A stretch of DNA of 64,000 nucleotides, taken from the NCBI GenBank assembly GCA_964036195.1, contig OZ038459.1, forward strand, positions 7,065,206-7,129,205, in the 5' to 3' direction. Under the pieces are notes generated by a model. That model saw only the letters and a list, made by a program, of their open reading frames with translations. It was not told the origin of the DNA and searched no databases. Source of the stretch: Sphaerolaimus hirsutus (Eukaryota > Nematoda > Chromadorea > Monhysterida > Sphaerolaimidae). Both the position numbers and the translations under genes were made by a program. Positions 44,601 to 52,710 of the stretch are shown piece after piece. Numbering within the stretch: the stretch's first letter is position 1; each line of letters opens with the position of its first letter.

Positions 44601-46209
44601 AAAACCAAATGCAATTCGCTCAAAATAGATTTTTGAGCCTCAATTAACTTACCCCCCCCTCCAAATTTACCAACCAACCAACCAACCCCCAAACCCACAA
44701 TTTACCCCCCCCCCCAGACCAACCCCTGTGCCCCCCGTGCGCGGCCGCCCTGCCCCTGCAGCCGGGCTCGTCGGGCAGCTCGGAGCCCATCCCGTCGGCC
44801 AGCGGGCTGTCGGCGATCCGCCGCTGGGGCGAGGCCACCGTGTCGCTGTGGGTCGCCGCCGCGCTCGTAGTGTTGTCGTTTCTGATTGGCGCGGCACTTG
44901 TTGCGGCCATTTGGTGGATTTATGTGAATACTAAGAGTGGGTTTTTTTTTTTTGGGGGGGGGGTTTGGGCGTGGGTTCCGGATCAGGAGAATCAGGTGAA
45001 ATTTGTACCAGCCGTGTGTAATCAATCTTACGCAATTACAACTTTACAAGCTATCGTATTTTTGTGCGCTATCTATGCGCACTGTAATTTTTGGTTACGG
45101 ATAGTCCGACTACGCCAAACTACCGTATTACCTCGAAAGGGTCTGTGCCTCTGTGCATGTCAGGGGTATTCGAGATTTCAACCCTCCAGGTGGTTGGATA
45201 GATGGCTGATCACTCCTCTGGAGGGATAGATAGCTAGAAAAAATTTTTGGGGGGTTTGGGGGTTTGTGGGGGTTCATTGTATAGACTTTTTCATAATGAG
45301 AAAAAAGGTAGAAAAATCGCTATAAGTAGGTGAAAAATTACTAAAAATGGGTATATAACCACATATACTACAAGAAATAGCTGAAAATAGACAATAAAAC
45401 ACACGAACTAGTTATTTTGAAGGTGAAAATGTATAAAATGGTATGAAAATAAGCAATTTTGAGTGAAAACTGGGGTCTACATGCACAGCGGGTAAACATG
45501 CACAGAAGGCCTCAGTCACCTCGAAATACCCCAATGTTGGTTTATGATTTCGCCAGCAAAATTTTAGGGGGGGCTATTATTTCGTCAGAAATTTTCATAA
45601 GGTCGTTGAAAATAGCACGTATTTGCGTACCCAAACAGGTAATAAATTGTCCAAACAGGGTATATTTGGACATAAAAACTAGTCTATGTGTTGCTGCAAT
45701 GCAAATTAGCAGTAATAAGTACATCATTTAGATTGCATACATGATGTAAATACATCATTCCGGGGGTGGGTATTTCGAGGGGGGGTTATTATTTCCCCAG
45801 CCCATTTTGAGGAGGGGGGGGGGTTAATTCAAGGGGGATAATTAGAGGTAATACGGTATATAGCTTACATGTGCAAACTGAACAAAATATCTGGAATCAT
45901 TATATTGAGTAGCAATGAACAATCATAAAAATGTTTTAAATTATTCTTGAAATGTTCCCAACGCCACACTTCCCAAAAATCCAAAAACCACAATTCCCCC
46001 CCCCCTCCCCAGAACAAAAGCCCCAGCCATCGTACGACTCGTACAACTGCAACGGTCACCAAGTTTTGCAATTGGGCACCTCGGTACCCCTGGACCACAG
46101 CGATGATAGTGGAGTTGAGCAACGAGTTACAAATTGGCACGTTGCCAATGGCAATTGCGACGGAGTGGCCATCGGTGCCCAGAATAGGAGCCTTCCCAAT
46201 GGTTTGGGG
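26611..46209 (+). CDS. ZP-domain single-pass membrane protein, ten exons, 3' end missing
   Basis: Joining 26611-26691, 26996-27115, 28437-28616, 29137-29271, 42783-42887, 43299-43429, 43739-43916, 44150-44333, 44718-44936 and 46013-46209 gives 1530 nt, an open frame of 510 codons. Every junction is GT/AG and phase-compatible. Layout by residue: signal peptide 1-25; ZP-N with cysteines near 43, 85, 111 and 147; ZP-C with cysteines 230, 252, 292 and 297, including FLHCKVAVC; C-x5-C at 311-317; CPPC at 376-379; transmembrane helix about 412-440; then a polar tail. ZP modules polymerise extracellular proteins into matrices; known animal examples act in egg coats, apical matrix and cuticle. The order matches a type I ZP protein held by a C-terminal helix. 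No clear furin-type R-x-K/R-R site was seen before the helix. The last exon ends at GTGAGT and no terminal exon was found. Family membership is strong; the orthologue is unknown. Confidence 0.85.
26812..26990. repeat. TGTCAA-motif element remnant in intron 1
   Basis: CAGGGGACAGTCCCAGACTC opens a run of AAAGTGTCAAATG and ATTGACACT words. Related ends occur at 30307, 40714/41813 and 63537. The right terminus is not recognisable. Confidence 0.5.
26996..27115 (+). CDS. ZP gene exon 2: start of ZP-N
   Basis: Acceptor CTTCCACTCTCGCTCAG is followed by 40 codons and the donor GTGCGT; phase 0 at both ends. The product holds the first ZP-N cysteine (VEQICGKEW, residue 43) and an N-glycosylation sequon (NVT) in the first strand, then LHLDTLHNIQMDSV. 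In ZP-N modules this first cysteine pairs with the fourth, here residue 147 in exon 4. Confidence 0.75.
27116..28436 (+). other. intron 2 of the ZP gene
   Basis: Donor GTGCGT, acceptor TTTTTTAATCAG. It contains the truncated TA-type MITE at about 27370-27481 and otherwise nothing recognisable. Confidence 0.6.
27370..27481. mobile_element. TA-type MITE, TCGAATAACTCCCCC type, one end
   Basis: ACTCCCCCTCGATTAGC-like boxes and the terminus GGGGACTTATTCGAGGATTT followed by ACGGTA, as at 31579. The preceding bases (GGTTTACCTAAAG) match the DNA just inside the 7511-9051 element, so this is the right part of a relative. Confidence 0.65.
28437..28616 (+). CDS. ZP gene exon 3: ZP-N core
   Basis: Sixty codons between CAACTTTTTTAATCAG and GTGAGT, phase 0 both ends. 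It carries the second and third ZP-N cysteines (LDPCMTTV, residue 85; KHPACAPETV, residue 111). The strand pattern NKFELSLNVKH and VYIKNTVVYLNW is the region before and after the third cysteine that is most recognisable in ZP-N. The exon begins with ATG by chance of the splice position; it is not a translation start. Confidence 0.8.
29137..29271 (+). CDS. ZP gene exon 4: end of ZP-N and linker
   Basis: Forty-five codons, phase 0 in and out, donor AAG|GTGGGC. The frame that fits exon 3 is open throughout, while the two alternative frames hit stops. It supplies the fourth ZP-N cysteine (RARTRCVLAAQ, residue 147), then a charged linker ending LLNKAIEK. The acceptor lies directly behind C-rich DNA that resembles the poly-C MITE family. 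A GC-rich exon with few hydrophobics makes this the least certain of the ZP-N exons. Confidence 0.6.
29393..30016. mobile_element. GGGATCGGGATCGGG hAT-like element, left end lost
   Basis: Blocks of GGGATCGGGATTGG at 29395-29460 and 29845-30005 end with GGGATCCCGTTTGAACCCTA, the terminus of 4946-5447. The left TIR and TSD are not recognisable; TAGGGTAAAATTG at 29367 may be a decayed end. Confidence 0.65.
30084..30307. mobile_element. TGTAAAATGTCAA-motif element
   Basis: The left end GCTAATCCCAGACCTTGTAA and right end (TTACAGGGTTTGGGACTGAC, then CCCTG) are approximate inverted repeats, with AAAGTAA and TGTCAA words inside. It belongs with the remnants at 26812, 40714 and 63226. Flanks do not give a clear TSD. 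Confidence 0.55.
31123..31938. mobile_element. TA-type MITE, CTAATAGAACGGCA body
   Basis: Ends TACCGTATTTCTTCTAATAG and TTAGAAGAAATACGGTA. Boxes CCAATAGAACGGCAG occur in both halves. Interrupted by the MITE at 31150-31579. A compact 118-bp relative lies at 47824-47941. Confidence 0.85.
31150..31579. mobile_element. TA-type MITE, TCGAATAACTCCCCC body, nested
   Basis: Ends TACCGTAAATCCTCGAATAA and TTATTCGAGGATTTACGGTA, inserted in the CTAATAGAACGG element. Compared with GGGCATACCTCC at 47824-47941, the occupied site reads GGCATA[CCGTAAA...TTTACGG]TACTCC-like, so TA was duplicated. Confidence 0.85.
34626..38304. repeat. 3.68 kb tandem duplication, unit 2
   Basis: Same orientation as unit 1, offset 3684 bp (3679 after a homopolymer). 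Differences seen: 31471 G/35155 A, 31565 C/35249 T, 32915 A/36594 G, 34171 C/37850 G, and a run of 17 versus 12 C. The unit ends at 38304, where unit 1 would continue into unit 2. A single A is shared at the junction. Confidence 0.95.
34807..35622. mobile_element. nested TA-type MITEs, duplicated copy
   Basis: Copy of 31123-31938 within unit 2, with the inner element at 34834-35263. It arose by the tandem duplication and not by a new insertion, since the surrounding DNA is identical. Confidence 0.85.
38567..39389. mobile_element. hAT-like element, TAGGGTTCAAACGATAT termini, ATCGAT body
   Basis: Perfect TSD GTGGAACC at 38559-38566 and 39390-39397. TIR TAGGGTTCAAACGATAT. The end blocks (38575-38750 and 39165-39375) are ATATCGAATATCGATATCGA words; the core is unique. 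Compare 4946-5447, which has the same outer 12 bases but a GGGATC body. Confidence 0.93.
39398..40713. other. unannotated intronic DNA
   Basis: No exon or repeat was recognised apart from the direct repeat TTTGCGTTGCGTACATTTGCG near 40060-40085. Confidence 0.3.
40894..41795. mobile_element. hAT-like element, TAACGATGGCAAA termini, TTCGAAAA body
   Basis: Perfect TSD GTCCGGGA at 40886-40893 and 41796-41803. Ends TAACGATGGCAAAAA and TTTGCCATCGTTA. Both blocks consist of TTCGAAAATTCGAAAA and AAAAAATTCGAAAAC words. The palindrome at 41114-41573 lies between them. Confidence 0.93.
41114..41573. mobile_element. near-perfect 455-bp palindromic MITE
   Basis: TTAAGCGGCGTTTACACTG at the left and CAGTGTAAACGCAGCTTTA at the right, with arms of about 228 bp meeting at GTTAAC (41341-41346) inside GGGAGCCTCGTTAACGAGGC. 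TIR and flanks fit a TA/TTA target. A 20-bp remnant (CAGTGTAAACGCAGCTTAAG) is at about 57740. Confidence 0.88.
42110..42211 (+). CDS. possible alternative first exon with signal-like peptide
   Basis: An ATG in strong context (ACCGCCATG) opens 34 codons with a hydrophobic core (AAAKFFTCLILLPISYAA) and ends exactly at ATG|GTGAGG, phase 0. It would join in frame to the ZP-C exon at 42783. Reading it as an internal exon from the nearest acceptor (42186) gives 26 nt and breaks the frame, so a first exon is the better model. It would encode a secreted or membrane form lacking ZP-N. The short ORF could also be chance. Confidence 0.3.
42222..42670. mobile_element. hAT-like element, CATAGTTATTAAAACG terminus
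   Basis: Same family as 9377 and 51160: ends CATAGTTATTAAAACGTAC and GTACTTTGAACAACTCTG, body words GAAAGTACTCGAGTAC and AAAACGTA. Flanking 8-mers (GAGGTGTT, GCTCTGAT) do not match, so the TSD has decayed or the borders are shifted. It starts 10 bp after the donor of the possible alternative exon. Confidence 0.65.
42783..42887 (+). CDS. ZP gene exon 5: start of ZP-C
   Basis: Thirty-five codons after CCCCCAATCGATTTCAG, donor CAG|GTTTGA, phase 0. Residues LFRLELSPEKW and then LLYPQAMVLGKQ match the opening strands of ZP-C, where a proline/valine strand precedes the G-x-x-(V/L)-x-(V/A) strand continued in exon 6. The donor is non-optimal (GTTTGA). Phase 0 fits exon 4 directly across the 13.5 kb intron. 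Confidence 0.75.
43299..43429 (+). CDS. ZP gene exon 6: ZP-C, first cysteine
   Basis: The acceptor CCTGGCGCAG is followed by VFAQVTFMRPMADTDLRPM and the first ZP-C cysteine (PLDCYLGSN, residue 230). The exon ends at HILLASG, split in phase 2 before the donor GTGCGT. The sequence corresponds to the V-x-V-x-(4 or more)-D-C block conserved in ZP-C. Confidence 0.85.
43739..43916 (+). CDS. ZP gene exon 7: ZP-C core
   Basis: The acceptor is a C-rich tract ending CAG; the exon enters in phase 2 and exits in phase 0 at GAT|GTGCGT. It completes ASGCPRDRS (residue 252), the counterpart of the familiar ENGCP block. It then reads FARFVFRASNE and MFLHCKVAVCSE (cysteines 292 and 297), the FxF and Y/FLHCxVxxC signatures. 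This is the most diagnostic exon for the family. Confidence 0.9.
43954..44029. repeat. 17-bp tandem repeat in intron 7
   Basis: About 4.4 copies of TTGACAATGCGTATCAC with small changes (TTGACAAAACGTATCAC, TTGACAATGCGTGTCAC). Confidence 0.9.
44150..44333 (+). CDS. ZP gene exon 8: extracellular linker
   Basis: Sixty-one codons plus one base, from CCACTTCAG to AAG|GTGGGT. It begins with CPVPTYCSSLQEIGGG, a C-x5-C pair right after ZP-C, where many ZP proteins carry extra cysteines. It continues with a basic, proline-rich stretch and IIYSGDGFYGSHIQLQK. No named domain is recognised in the rest. It lies between ZP-C and the transmembrane helix, so it is extracellular or lost on shedding. Confidence 0.7.
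44718..44936 (+). CDS. ZP gene exon 9: juxtamembrane region and transmembrane helix
   Basis: Enters in phase 1 behind C13-AG and exits in phase 1 at AAGA|GTGGGT. A CPPC motif and a small-residue stretch (GSSGSSEPIPSASG) precede IRRWGEATVSLW and a long hydrophobic run (VAAALVVLSFLIGAALVAAI, then WWIYV). That run is a single-pass helix, with NTK and K following as stop-transfer. The exon is very GC-rich; the other two frames are also open over long parts, which is composition, not coding. Confidence 0.8.
45121..45858. mobile_element. poly-C TA-type MITE in intron 9
   Basis: Left end TACCGTATTACCTCGAAA, right end AGAGGTAATACGGTA; internal box CCTCGAAATACCCC at about 45520 and G-rich blocks near the right end. 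Possibly two overlapping copies. It shares the core TTTGGACATAAAAACTAGTC with the 50597 neighbourhood. Confidence 0.65.
46013..46209 (+). CDS. ZP gene exon 10: cytoplasmic tail (continues in an exon not found)
   Basis: The acceptor CCCCCCCCTCCCCAG joins in phase 1 to exon 9 and gives KKQKPQPSYDSYNCNGHQ, a polar tail with DHSDDSG and GAQNRSLPNGLG, ending at GGG|GTGAGT in phase 0. Reading through the donor stays open to a stop at 46459-46461, but the extra sequence is low-complexity G-rich intron-like DNA. Splicing onward is therefore preferred. No catalytic or known cytoplasmic motif is seen. Confidence 0.65.
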
Positions 46210-47823
46210 GTGAGTGGGGTGCCGACTTTTTTGTTTCTTTGGGTGGGGGGATGGGGGGTTGTTGGGTTTATATTTGTGTCAGTAGCATTTGCCTTAGGGA
46301 ACACGGGAAGTCGCAAATTGCAAGTGCTGGGACGCGCAATTAGTTCATTCTTGTCACTACTATATTTAGAAGCACCCAGGCCTCTGAACCTAAAATACCC
46401 ATTTAAACGCAGTGTTCCCCGCGGCACTATGTATCCAAATGTGACGGGTCCGTGCCCCTGATGCGACAGCAAGACGGCTCTTAATCCTGCCGCCAGCACC
46501 ATCTTGGGATAAATTCACAATAGTCAGTGTTTTGGTTGCGTTTTCGTGCTTTTCTGGTCATTTTCCGGAAGGACACACTTGTTCCCGGTTTCCCGTTTTG
46601 TGTCCATCCCGTGAGAAGCACCGATTCGCGTGATATATTTTTTGTTTAAGCCGGATAAATAGTTTTCGGATGGGGCAATATGCTGCCAAACCACGTGTTA
46701 TGTTGACACGGCGCCAGTCGCGCACTTTGGTATATGGCGTAAAAATGTCGACAAAGTTTTTTTTAGGTGTCTGGTAAAATGTATCGTATTTTTGTATCGT
46801 TGTTTGGTCAGATAATCGTCACAACCTTATTTTAATGTTAACCGGCGATCTTACATTATCAATGTGCGGGACTGGTCTCGGGTGTCCAATTTTACCTGTG
46901 TATCGCCAATGTTAAGTTGGGTTTTGAGGTAAAAATCGGTGAAAATTTATTCAAGACATTTTTTGCATAATCGCAAATGTATCACACCGTAGCACTAGGA
47001 TTATCCAGATTTAGGGTATACATTTTGTACGCGAAATTTTAAGCGGACTGTTTTAAAAAAACGTTCAGTGAGAGGTCGCCACACACTTGGTGTGTTAAAA
47101 AGCAAACGCTGCCGCGCGATTTTAAGAAAATCGCATTGGGTCATTTTTGTTGTGTTAACGTGCTTCGTGTTAATTCTTAAGAAGAGCGCGCGGTTGGCGA
47201 TAAATTCTGTCGATTTGTATTACTTTTTTGTGTCCATTTTTATATTGAAACCTCGATCCGATAAAATATATGGAACATTTTTACATTTTATCGCCCGCCG
47301 TGCAGTGCAGCATGCGTAGTAAAGAATAGGTATATAGGGTGGCTCATTTTTTTAAAACAACTTTGTGCTATGAGTTGTACGATCCAGCATTTTTACACTT
47401 TTGATTCAATTCAATGTATTTGTTTACTTTTACTGTTGACTCAATGACCCACCCTGTATTTTATCTATTTTTTGTCTGCACCTTTGTTGGGTTTCTGTTA
47501 GAATAGAAAATTATGAAAATGTTGACAATAAGTAAATCTTTAGACACAGGTATTTCCATTAGGCAGTGCACAAAACAGTTTGCATATATTCACACTGGAG
47601 TTTCAAAACTTTCAGGTATCCTTCAATGTAGCAGAAAGAACTCAAATCGTTAACCACAAAACCATTTGGGAATGTTTGGGAAACCATTTAAATAATTTTT
47701 TCTGATTCCTCAAACGATTCCTGACAACGGTGAAATTTTTCTGCATATATGCAAATAGTTCGTAAAGGCACCGCGTTCATTGCTTTAGGTCTGTCCTTTC
47801 TGCTGCCAAGAATCTACAACAGC
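46210..47823. other. unannotated DNA downstream of exon 10
   Basis: Starts with G-rich intron-like sequence after the donor. No terminal ZP exon, polyadenylation site or other gene could be identified. Confidence 0.3.
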
Positions 47824-47941
47824 TACCGTATTCCTTCTAATAGAAGGGCATACCTCCAATAGAACGGCACCTCTATTAGAACGACAGGCAAAAAGTTGAT
47901 GAAAAATAGAACGGCGCTCTTCTATTAGAAGAAATACGGTA
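47824..47941. mobile_element. compact 118-bp TA-type MITE, CTAATAGAACGG body
   Basis: Complete: TACCGTATTCCTTCTAATAG to TATTAGAAGAAATACGGTA, with boxes CTCCAATAGAACGGCACC and TCTATTAGAACGACAGG. It shows the unoccupied sequence for the insertion at 31150-31579. Confidence 0.88.
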
Positions 47942-50239
47942 CTTGTCACATGTAAATATGTTTACATGGGACCTATTCGAAATACATTTGTCAAGTGACA
48001 GACTTCCAGACAATGTTCCATGTGATTGGAAAACAGTTCCTAACTGTTAAATACATAAGTTCCTTTTACCTGCGAGAATTTTATTTGGAATCTGAAACTT
48101 TGTCCTATAATTGTCACTAGACATTGGATATAAGATTGGCCCCTGGACAAGTTTTGTTGCGGTATATTTTTTGTCATTTTCGTGATCTACAATATTTTGG
48201 GTGAAATGCAGTGGATGAGGAACCATCTTATTGTTATTGTTTTTTTTTTGTCCAAGTCTCAAGAAATTCACCGGTGATTTCATGTTCATATTTGCGTGTT
48301 AATGAAACTGTGTTGACATTTTTTACCGCTTTTGTCATTGTTTCCATTTTGATTTTTTCATTTTTCAAACCACAATAAAACGAATGCCATTTTTTGCATC
48401 TCCCTGGAGGCATTTGAACATGCAGATGCAAAAAATGTACATTTTGATCTCAGCATTCCACTTTTTTGCTAATTGTATAAGTTTTTGTCGTGAAATTTTA
48501 TTTAGCTGCACCCAGATTTTAATGTTGCACATTTCCACTCTGATTGTGCCACTAATTTGCTGATTTATTTGATTATTTTTCACGTTGGATCGTAGAGTGT
48601 GGGATTTTTGAAGTGACAGCCAGAGTGGTTATGCTGCTTGTAGGAAAGACAGTTGGAGCTAATTCCCAATGCGGTCAAGTGACGAAAAATGTTGAAGTGG
48701 CAAACAAAGTGAAAAGTAAACAATGTGACAATTTAACATGTGAATGAGATTCTTGTCTTTAATGAGTGTACTTCACATGCACTTGACCACTTGCGGAATA
48801 TTGGGACCTAGCCATGGTCAAAGTGCTGAATTCTTTTAAATATATTTTTATGTGTGAAAGTTGATCAGCCCTTTGTAGCTCACATGTGAAAAGTCATGTC
48901 TGCAGTTACTTTCAAAATTACTTAGCATGAAAATTAATTGATAAAATAGTACTTTGTCAGCACTTTTTCCATGCAAGGTTTCATTGTGAATGCATGAATT
49001 AGCAAAGATGGAACGGGTAGCGGAAACGGCTACTTGAGAGTGTCACTAATGGTAAACATTTTGTCTGTTTTACATAATCTCTTTCAATTTTTTGTCCATA
49101 GTGTAATGTTACAGATGAAACTGCTTTTATTTACTGCTGAGAAAAACTTCTTGATTAAATGACTAAACCTGGACAAAAAATTGAAATTTAAAAATATAAA
49201 ATATACATACCTATTTGCTTCTGTGGATGGTGAATTCTCAAATATCGTTGTTTATATGTATGTATTACATAACTTGAGTTACTATTAGTCATATTACTGC
49301 ACATTGGGTATTTCTTATAAAATATTGTTTGTATTTAGATGACCCAGAAACCTCTGGATACCACTGAAAACTCAGTTCACTGAGCAGTCTGTCCTTTTTG
49401 AGTGTGACTGATGAATTTCAATGTATTTACACAAATATTATTCACAAGAATTTACTTTCAGTAAAGTTCACTCAATTTGCAGCATCCTGGGTTTTCAGTA
49501 TGGAAGTGAAAGTGCATTTCTGTAATGATGCTTTATTCCATTTTAGTGAAACTTGCTAAATTTTGGTCCTTTTTCTTAATTACTGACATGAAATGTAGTT
49601 CCTTATGACTTTTTCAAACTGTAAGTAGTAATTAATGTGAATTCTAATTCATCTAAATTAAGTTAGCTTTTCTTGTTGTCCTAAACACCTCCAAGTATTT
49701 TAGTTATTTCTGCTATAAAAAGTCTTAGGGGAGTTTGTGAAATTATAAATTATATAGGTAATGATAGTGTGGGTATTGCTTTTTTCTTGATAATTCACAA
49801 TATTTCCATAAATTTATTGTTGAATGAATTTGAATCGTGGTGGAAAATTAAAGTAACATTTGCAAACAGCATATTTTAGCACATTACATAAATTTGAACA
49901 AACCTAGTAGAAAATGACATCATAAGGATACAGCTTATACTCTAATAATTCCCCTGGAGGATTCTATTTTGTCAGACTTTTTTGAGAGGGGAATTATTTT
50001 TTCGTCAAACATTTTAAGAATATTTCTTTGGCTGATTCTATGGCCCTGCGATTCTATGATTCTATAGAACTGATTCTTGCACACTAGTTTTCACACGAAA
50101 TTTCAAAAACTTATAATTGAGCTTTGAACGTGTTTGAGTTTTCCACAATGAGCCATTTTTAATCTCCGTCAACTGTAGTTGACGGCCACCTCATTGTAGA
50201 AAACTCAAATGCGTTCTAAGCGGATTTATGAGTTTTCAT
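47942..50239. other. unannotated AT-rich DNA
   Basis: The longest stretch in the window without recognised transposons or exons; 48600-49900 in particular shows neither. Confidence 0.4.
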
Positions 50240-50597
50240 TTTTTTACGTTTATTATTTCGCCAGCAAAGTTTGAGGGAGGGGAGTATTATTTCGTCAGAG
50301 ATTTTCGTAAGGATCTTAGTAAATAGTAGGCATTTTCATACCCAAAACCGGTAATAAACGCGAGAATATAAATAGGATATATTCGGACATATCGGGTATA
50401 TAGACGTACATCTGTATACATATTAGCATATATGTGCATCTGCGATGAAAATTAGCGTCAATAAATACATCATGTACGGTGCATACATGATGTACATCAT
50501 TCCAGACGGGGGGGTTTTTCGAGGGGGTTTATTTTTTCCTCAGCCCGAAAAAACCTGGGAGTATTTCGAGGGGGGGTTAATTCGAGGAAATACGGTA
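50240..50597. mobile_element. poly-C TA-type MITE, left end missing
   Basis: TTATTATTTCGCCAGCAAAG start, GGGGGGTTTTTCGAGGGGGT boxes and terminus TTAATTCGAGGAAATACGGTA. The core words ATACATGATGTACATCATTC match 45740 and 60525. Confidence 0.7.
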
Positions 50598-50725
50598 TTT
50601 GGACATAAAAACGTAGTTAGCTACACAAACTAGTCTTTGTGTAGCTTAGTGTACAAAAGTTTTTGCCGTTTGAGGATCGTTTCCCATTGGATCGTCCTGG
50701 ATCGTGAGGTTTCAGTCGGGGTATA

Positions 50726-50950
50726 TACCGTATATCCTCGAACCCCCCCCCCCCACCGAAATACCCCCCCCCCCAATTAAGTGTAAAGAGAACGTAAATG
50801 ACAAAAGCTACAGTTTGTGATCTGGGCGCTGCAGAACACACGTTAAAAGTTATGACTTTGTTACGTTAGAACATGGTTTATATCAATTAGGTACATACTT
50901 AAGTCTATAGACCCTTATACATGCATTATTATTGTTGCGTTTTTTTATAC
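50726..50950. mobile_element. poly-C TA-type MITE, right end missing
   Basis: TACCGTATATCCTCGAACCC, two C12-C13 tracts, then AATTAAGTGTAAAGAGAACG, TGCAGAACACACGTTAAAA and GTTACGTTAGAACATGG, as in 61620-61740. Confidence 0.7.
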
Positions 50951-51159
50951 AATGATGTCATTATGACATCACAAAATTGACCCCAAGTAAATTTTTTAAA
51001 GGAGCCATTTTAAAGGTTATGTTCTTTATGCAATTTTAAACCTTGAAAAAGTGATGCACACTTATATAAAAAATAGGGTGCCGGGTCTGACTGGGAAGGT
51101 GTTTAATATTCATTTTATAGTATTCATGCGCTAAGTAAAACGAGCAGAGAGGTTTTCTG

Positions 51160-51686
51160 CAGAGTTGTTAAAAGTACTGTACTTTTTCAAAGTAAACGTA
51201 CACGTAAAGTATTTTATTTAAACTCAACCATGAATACAGAAAACGTAAAGTATTTTATAAATACTTTTACACTGCGTAAAACGTGAATAAAATACTTTTT
51301 TTCTGAGAAAACGTAAAACTGAATATTTTTCTCACAGAAAACGTAAAAAATGAGTATTTTTCTCATATAAAATGTTCAAGTGAGTATTTTTTCTCACTGA
51401 AAATGTAAAAATCAGAAATTTTGTCAATTTTTACTCTAGAATACATCAAATATGTGGGGGTTTTTCTCGATAACTATTTCTTAGGTAAAATTTCTTTTTT
51501 TGTCACTGTCTGTCAAAATGTCACTTTCTATGTCCCGCTTAACTACGCTTTCGGTACTCGCGTACTTTCAAAAAGTACGGAGTAAGTGCGTACCGGTATT
51601 TTTGCGGGAGGTAAGGTAAACGTATTTACGCAGTACTCGAGTATCCGTATATATCGAGTAAACGTAGATACGTTTTAACAACTATG
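51160..51686. mobile_element. hAT-like element, CAGAGTTGTTAAAAGTAC termini (reference copy)
   Basis: Perfect TSD GTTTTCTG at 51152-51159 and 51687-51694. Ends CAGAGTTGTTAAAAGTACTG and CGTTTTAACAACTATG. The left half is a ladder of AAAACGTAAA words followed by GTATTTTTCTC every 25-40 bp; the right half holds GTACTCGAGTA and GTAAACGTA. No transposase. Confidence 0.93.
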
Positions 51687-51898
51687 GTTTTCTGGAGAAA
51701 ATATGCATATTACATCTGTAGTTACAAATGTAGTATTTGATTGAATTACTACAATATTATTCAATCAAATACTACACAAAGCGCAGTATATCTAGTATGA
51801 AGTTTTTAACTATCAAAGTTTTTACTTGTCAAACACTTGCGGCACTGGCCCCTGTAAAATGCTGGAGAAAGATAACAAAACTTTTTAAAACACCCACC

Positions 51899-52152
51899 TC
51901 GTGATGGAAAAGCGCCATGGCGCTTGGCGTCGCACCCATGAAAAGCGCCATGGCGCTATTTTTCTGTGGCGCCAGGAACAAAATGCCTGTCGCTGGCACT
52001 AGGCGCTAGCGCCAAAGCAAAAAGCGCCATGGCGCTTCTGGCGCTTGGCGCCATTTTGCTCTACCGCCGTTGGCGCTTGACGCTGGGGTTCGGAAAAGCG
52101 CCATGGCGCTTTTGGCACTTAGCGCCAAAGTTCTGGCGCTTTTCCTTCACTA
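51899..52152. mobile_element. 254-bp hAT-like MITE, GTGATGGAAAAGCGCCA, GCGCCATGGCGC body
   Basis: Perfect TSD CACCCACC at 51891-51898 and 52153-52160. Ends TCGTGATGGAAAAGCGCC and GGCGCTTTTCCTTCACTA. The interior is almost entirely GCGCCATGGCGC words; it is a core-less version of 20760-21664. Confidence 0.92.
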
Positions 52153-52439
52153 CACCCACCCCAGCCCGCTCCAGTCGTATAAATAATGAACCCTGGCACT
52201 GCACCATGATACCATCATGGCAGTGCTACATACACAATGCGAATGTAAAAGTTGACTTCAGTTTTCATGCCTCGTTGGCGCTGAGCCAGTAAACTGCCAG
52301 TAGTTTATTGCCAGTAAACTCGGATTTACTGAATTTCATAGATTGGCTTGTAACCATTTGAGTTTGCCAGAATTTGGTGTATGTCAACTACAGCAGACGG
52401 AGATTTAAAATAACCCGCTCAGGTGCCGGTTCCGCAAGT

Positions 52440-52695
52440 GGACAAGTTAAGAGTTAAAAGTTAAGAGTTGAGTAAAATGACAAATGGCAAGTTAAGAGTA
52501 AAGTTAAATGATGAGTTAAGAGACAAGAGTAAAGTTAAATGACAAATGATTAGTTAAGAGATAAGAGTAAAGTTAAGAGTCAAGCCAGTGTATCCAAATC
52601 TTATTTTTTGTATCCAAATCTTATGTCGAAAAATAAGATTTGGATACAAAAACATAAGATCTGGATACGAAAAAAATAAGATTTGGATACACTTG
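52440..52695. repeat. GAGTTAAGAG repeats and GTATCCAAATCTTAT hairpin
   Basis: Bases 52440-52580 repeat AGTTAAGAGTAAAGTTAAATG-like words; 52588-52692 hold GTATCCAAATCTTAT twice, then ATAAGATTTGGATAC twice. The same hairpin words recur at 53200-53345 inside the neighbouring hAT-like element. Ends and TSD were not resolved. Confidence 0.6.
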
Positions 52696-52710
52696 CTTGC
52701 TTACCATGAC

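Noticed and set aside
46210..46461. Read-through of ZP exon 10 to a stop at 46461
   Set aside because: The sequence after GTGAGT is G-rich and low-complexity like the starts of the other introns, and the donor is close to consensus.
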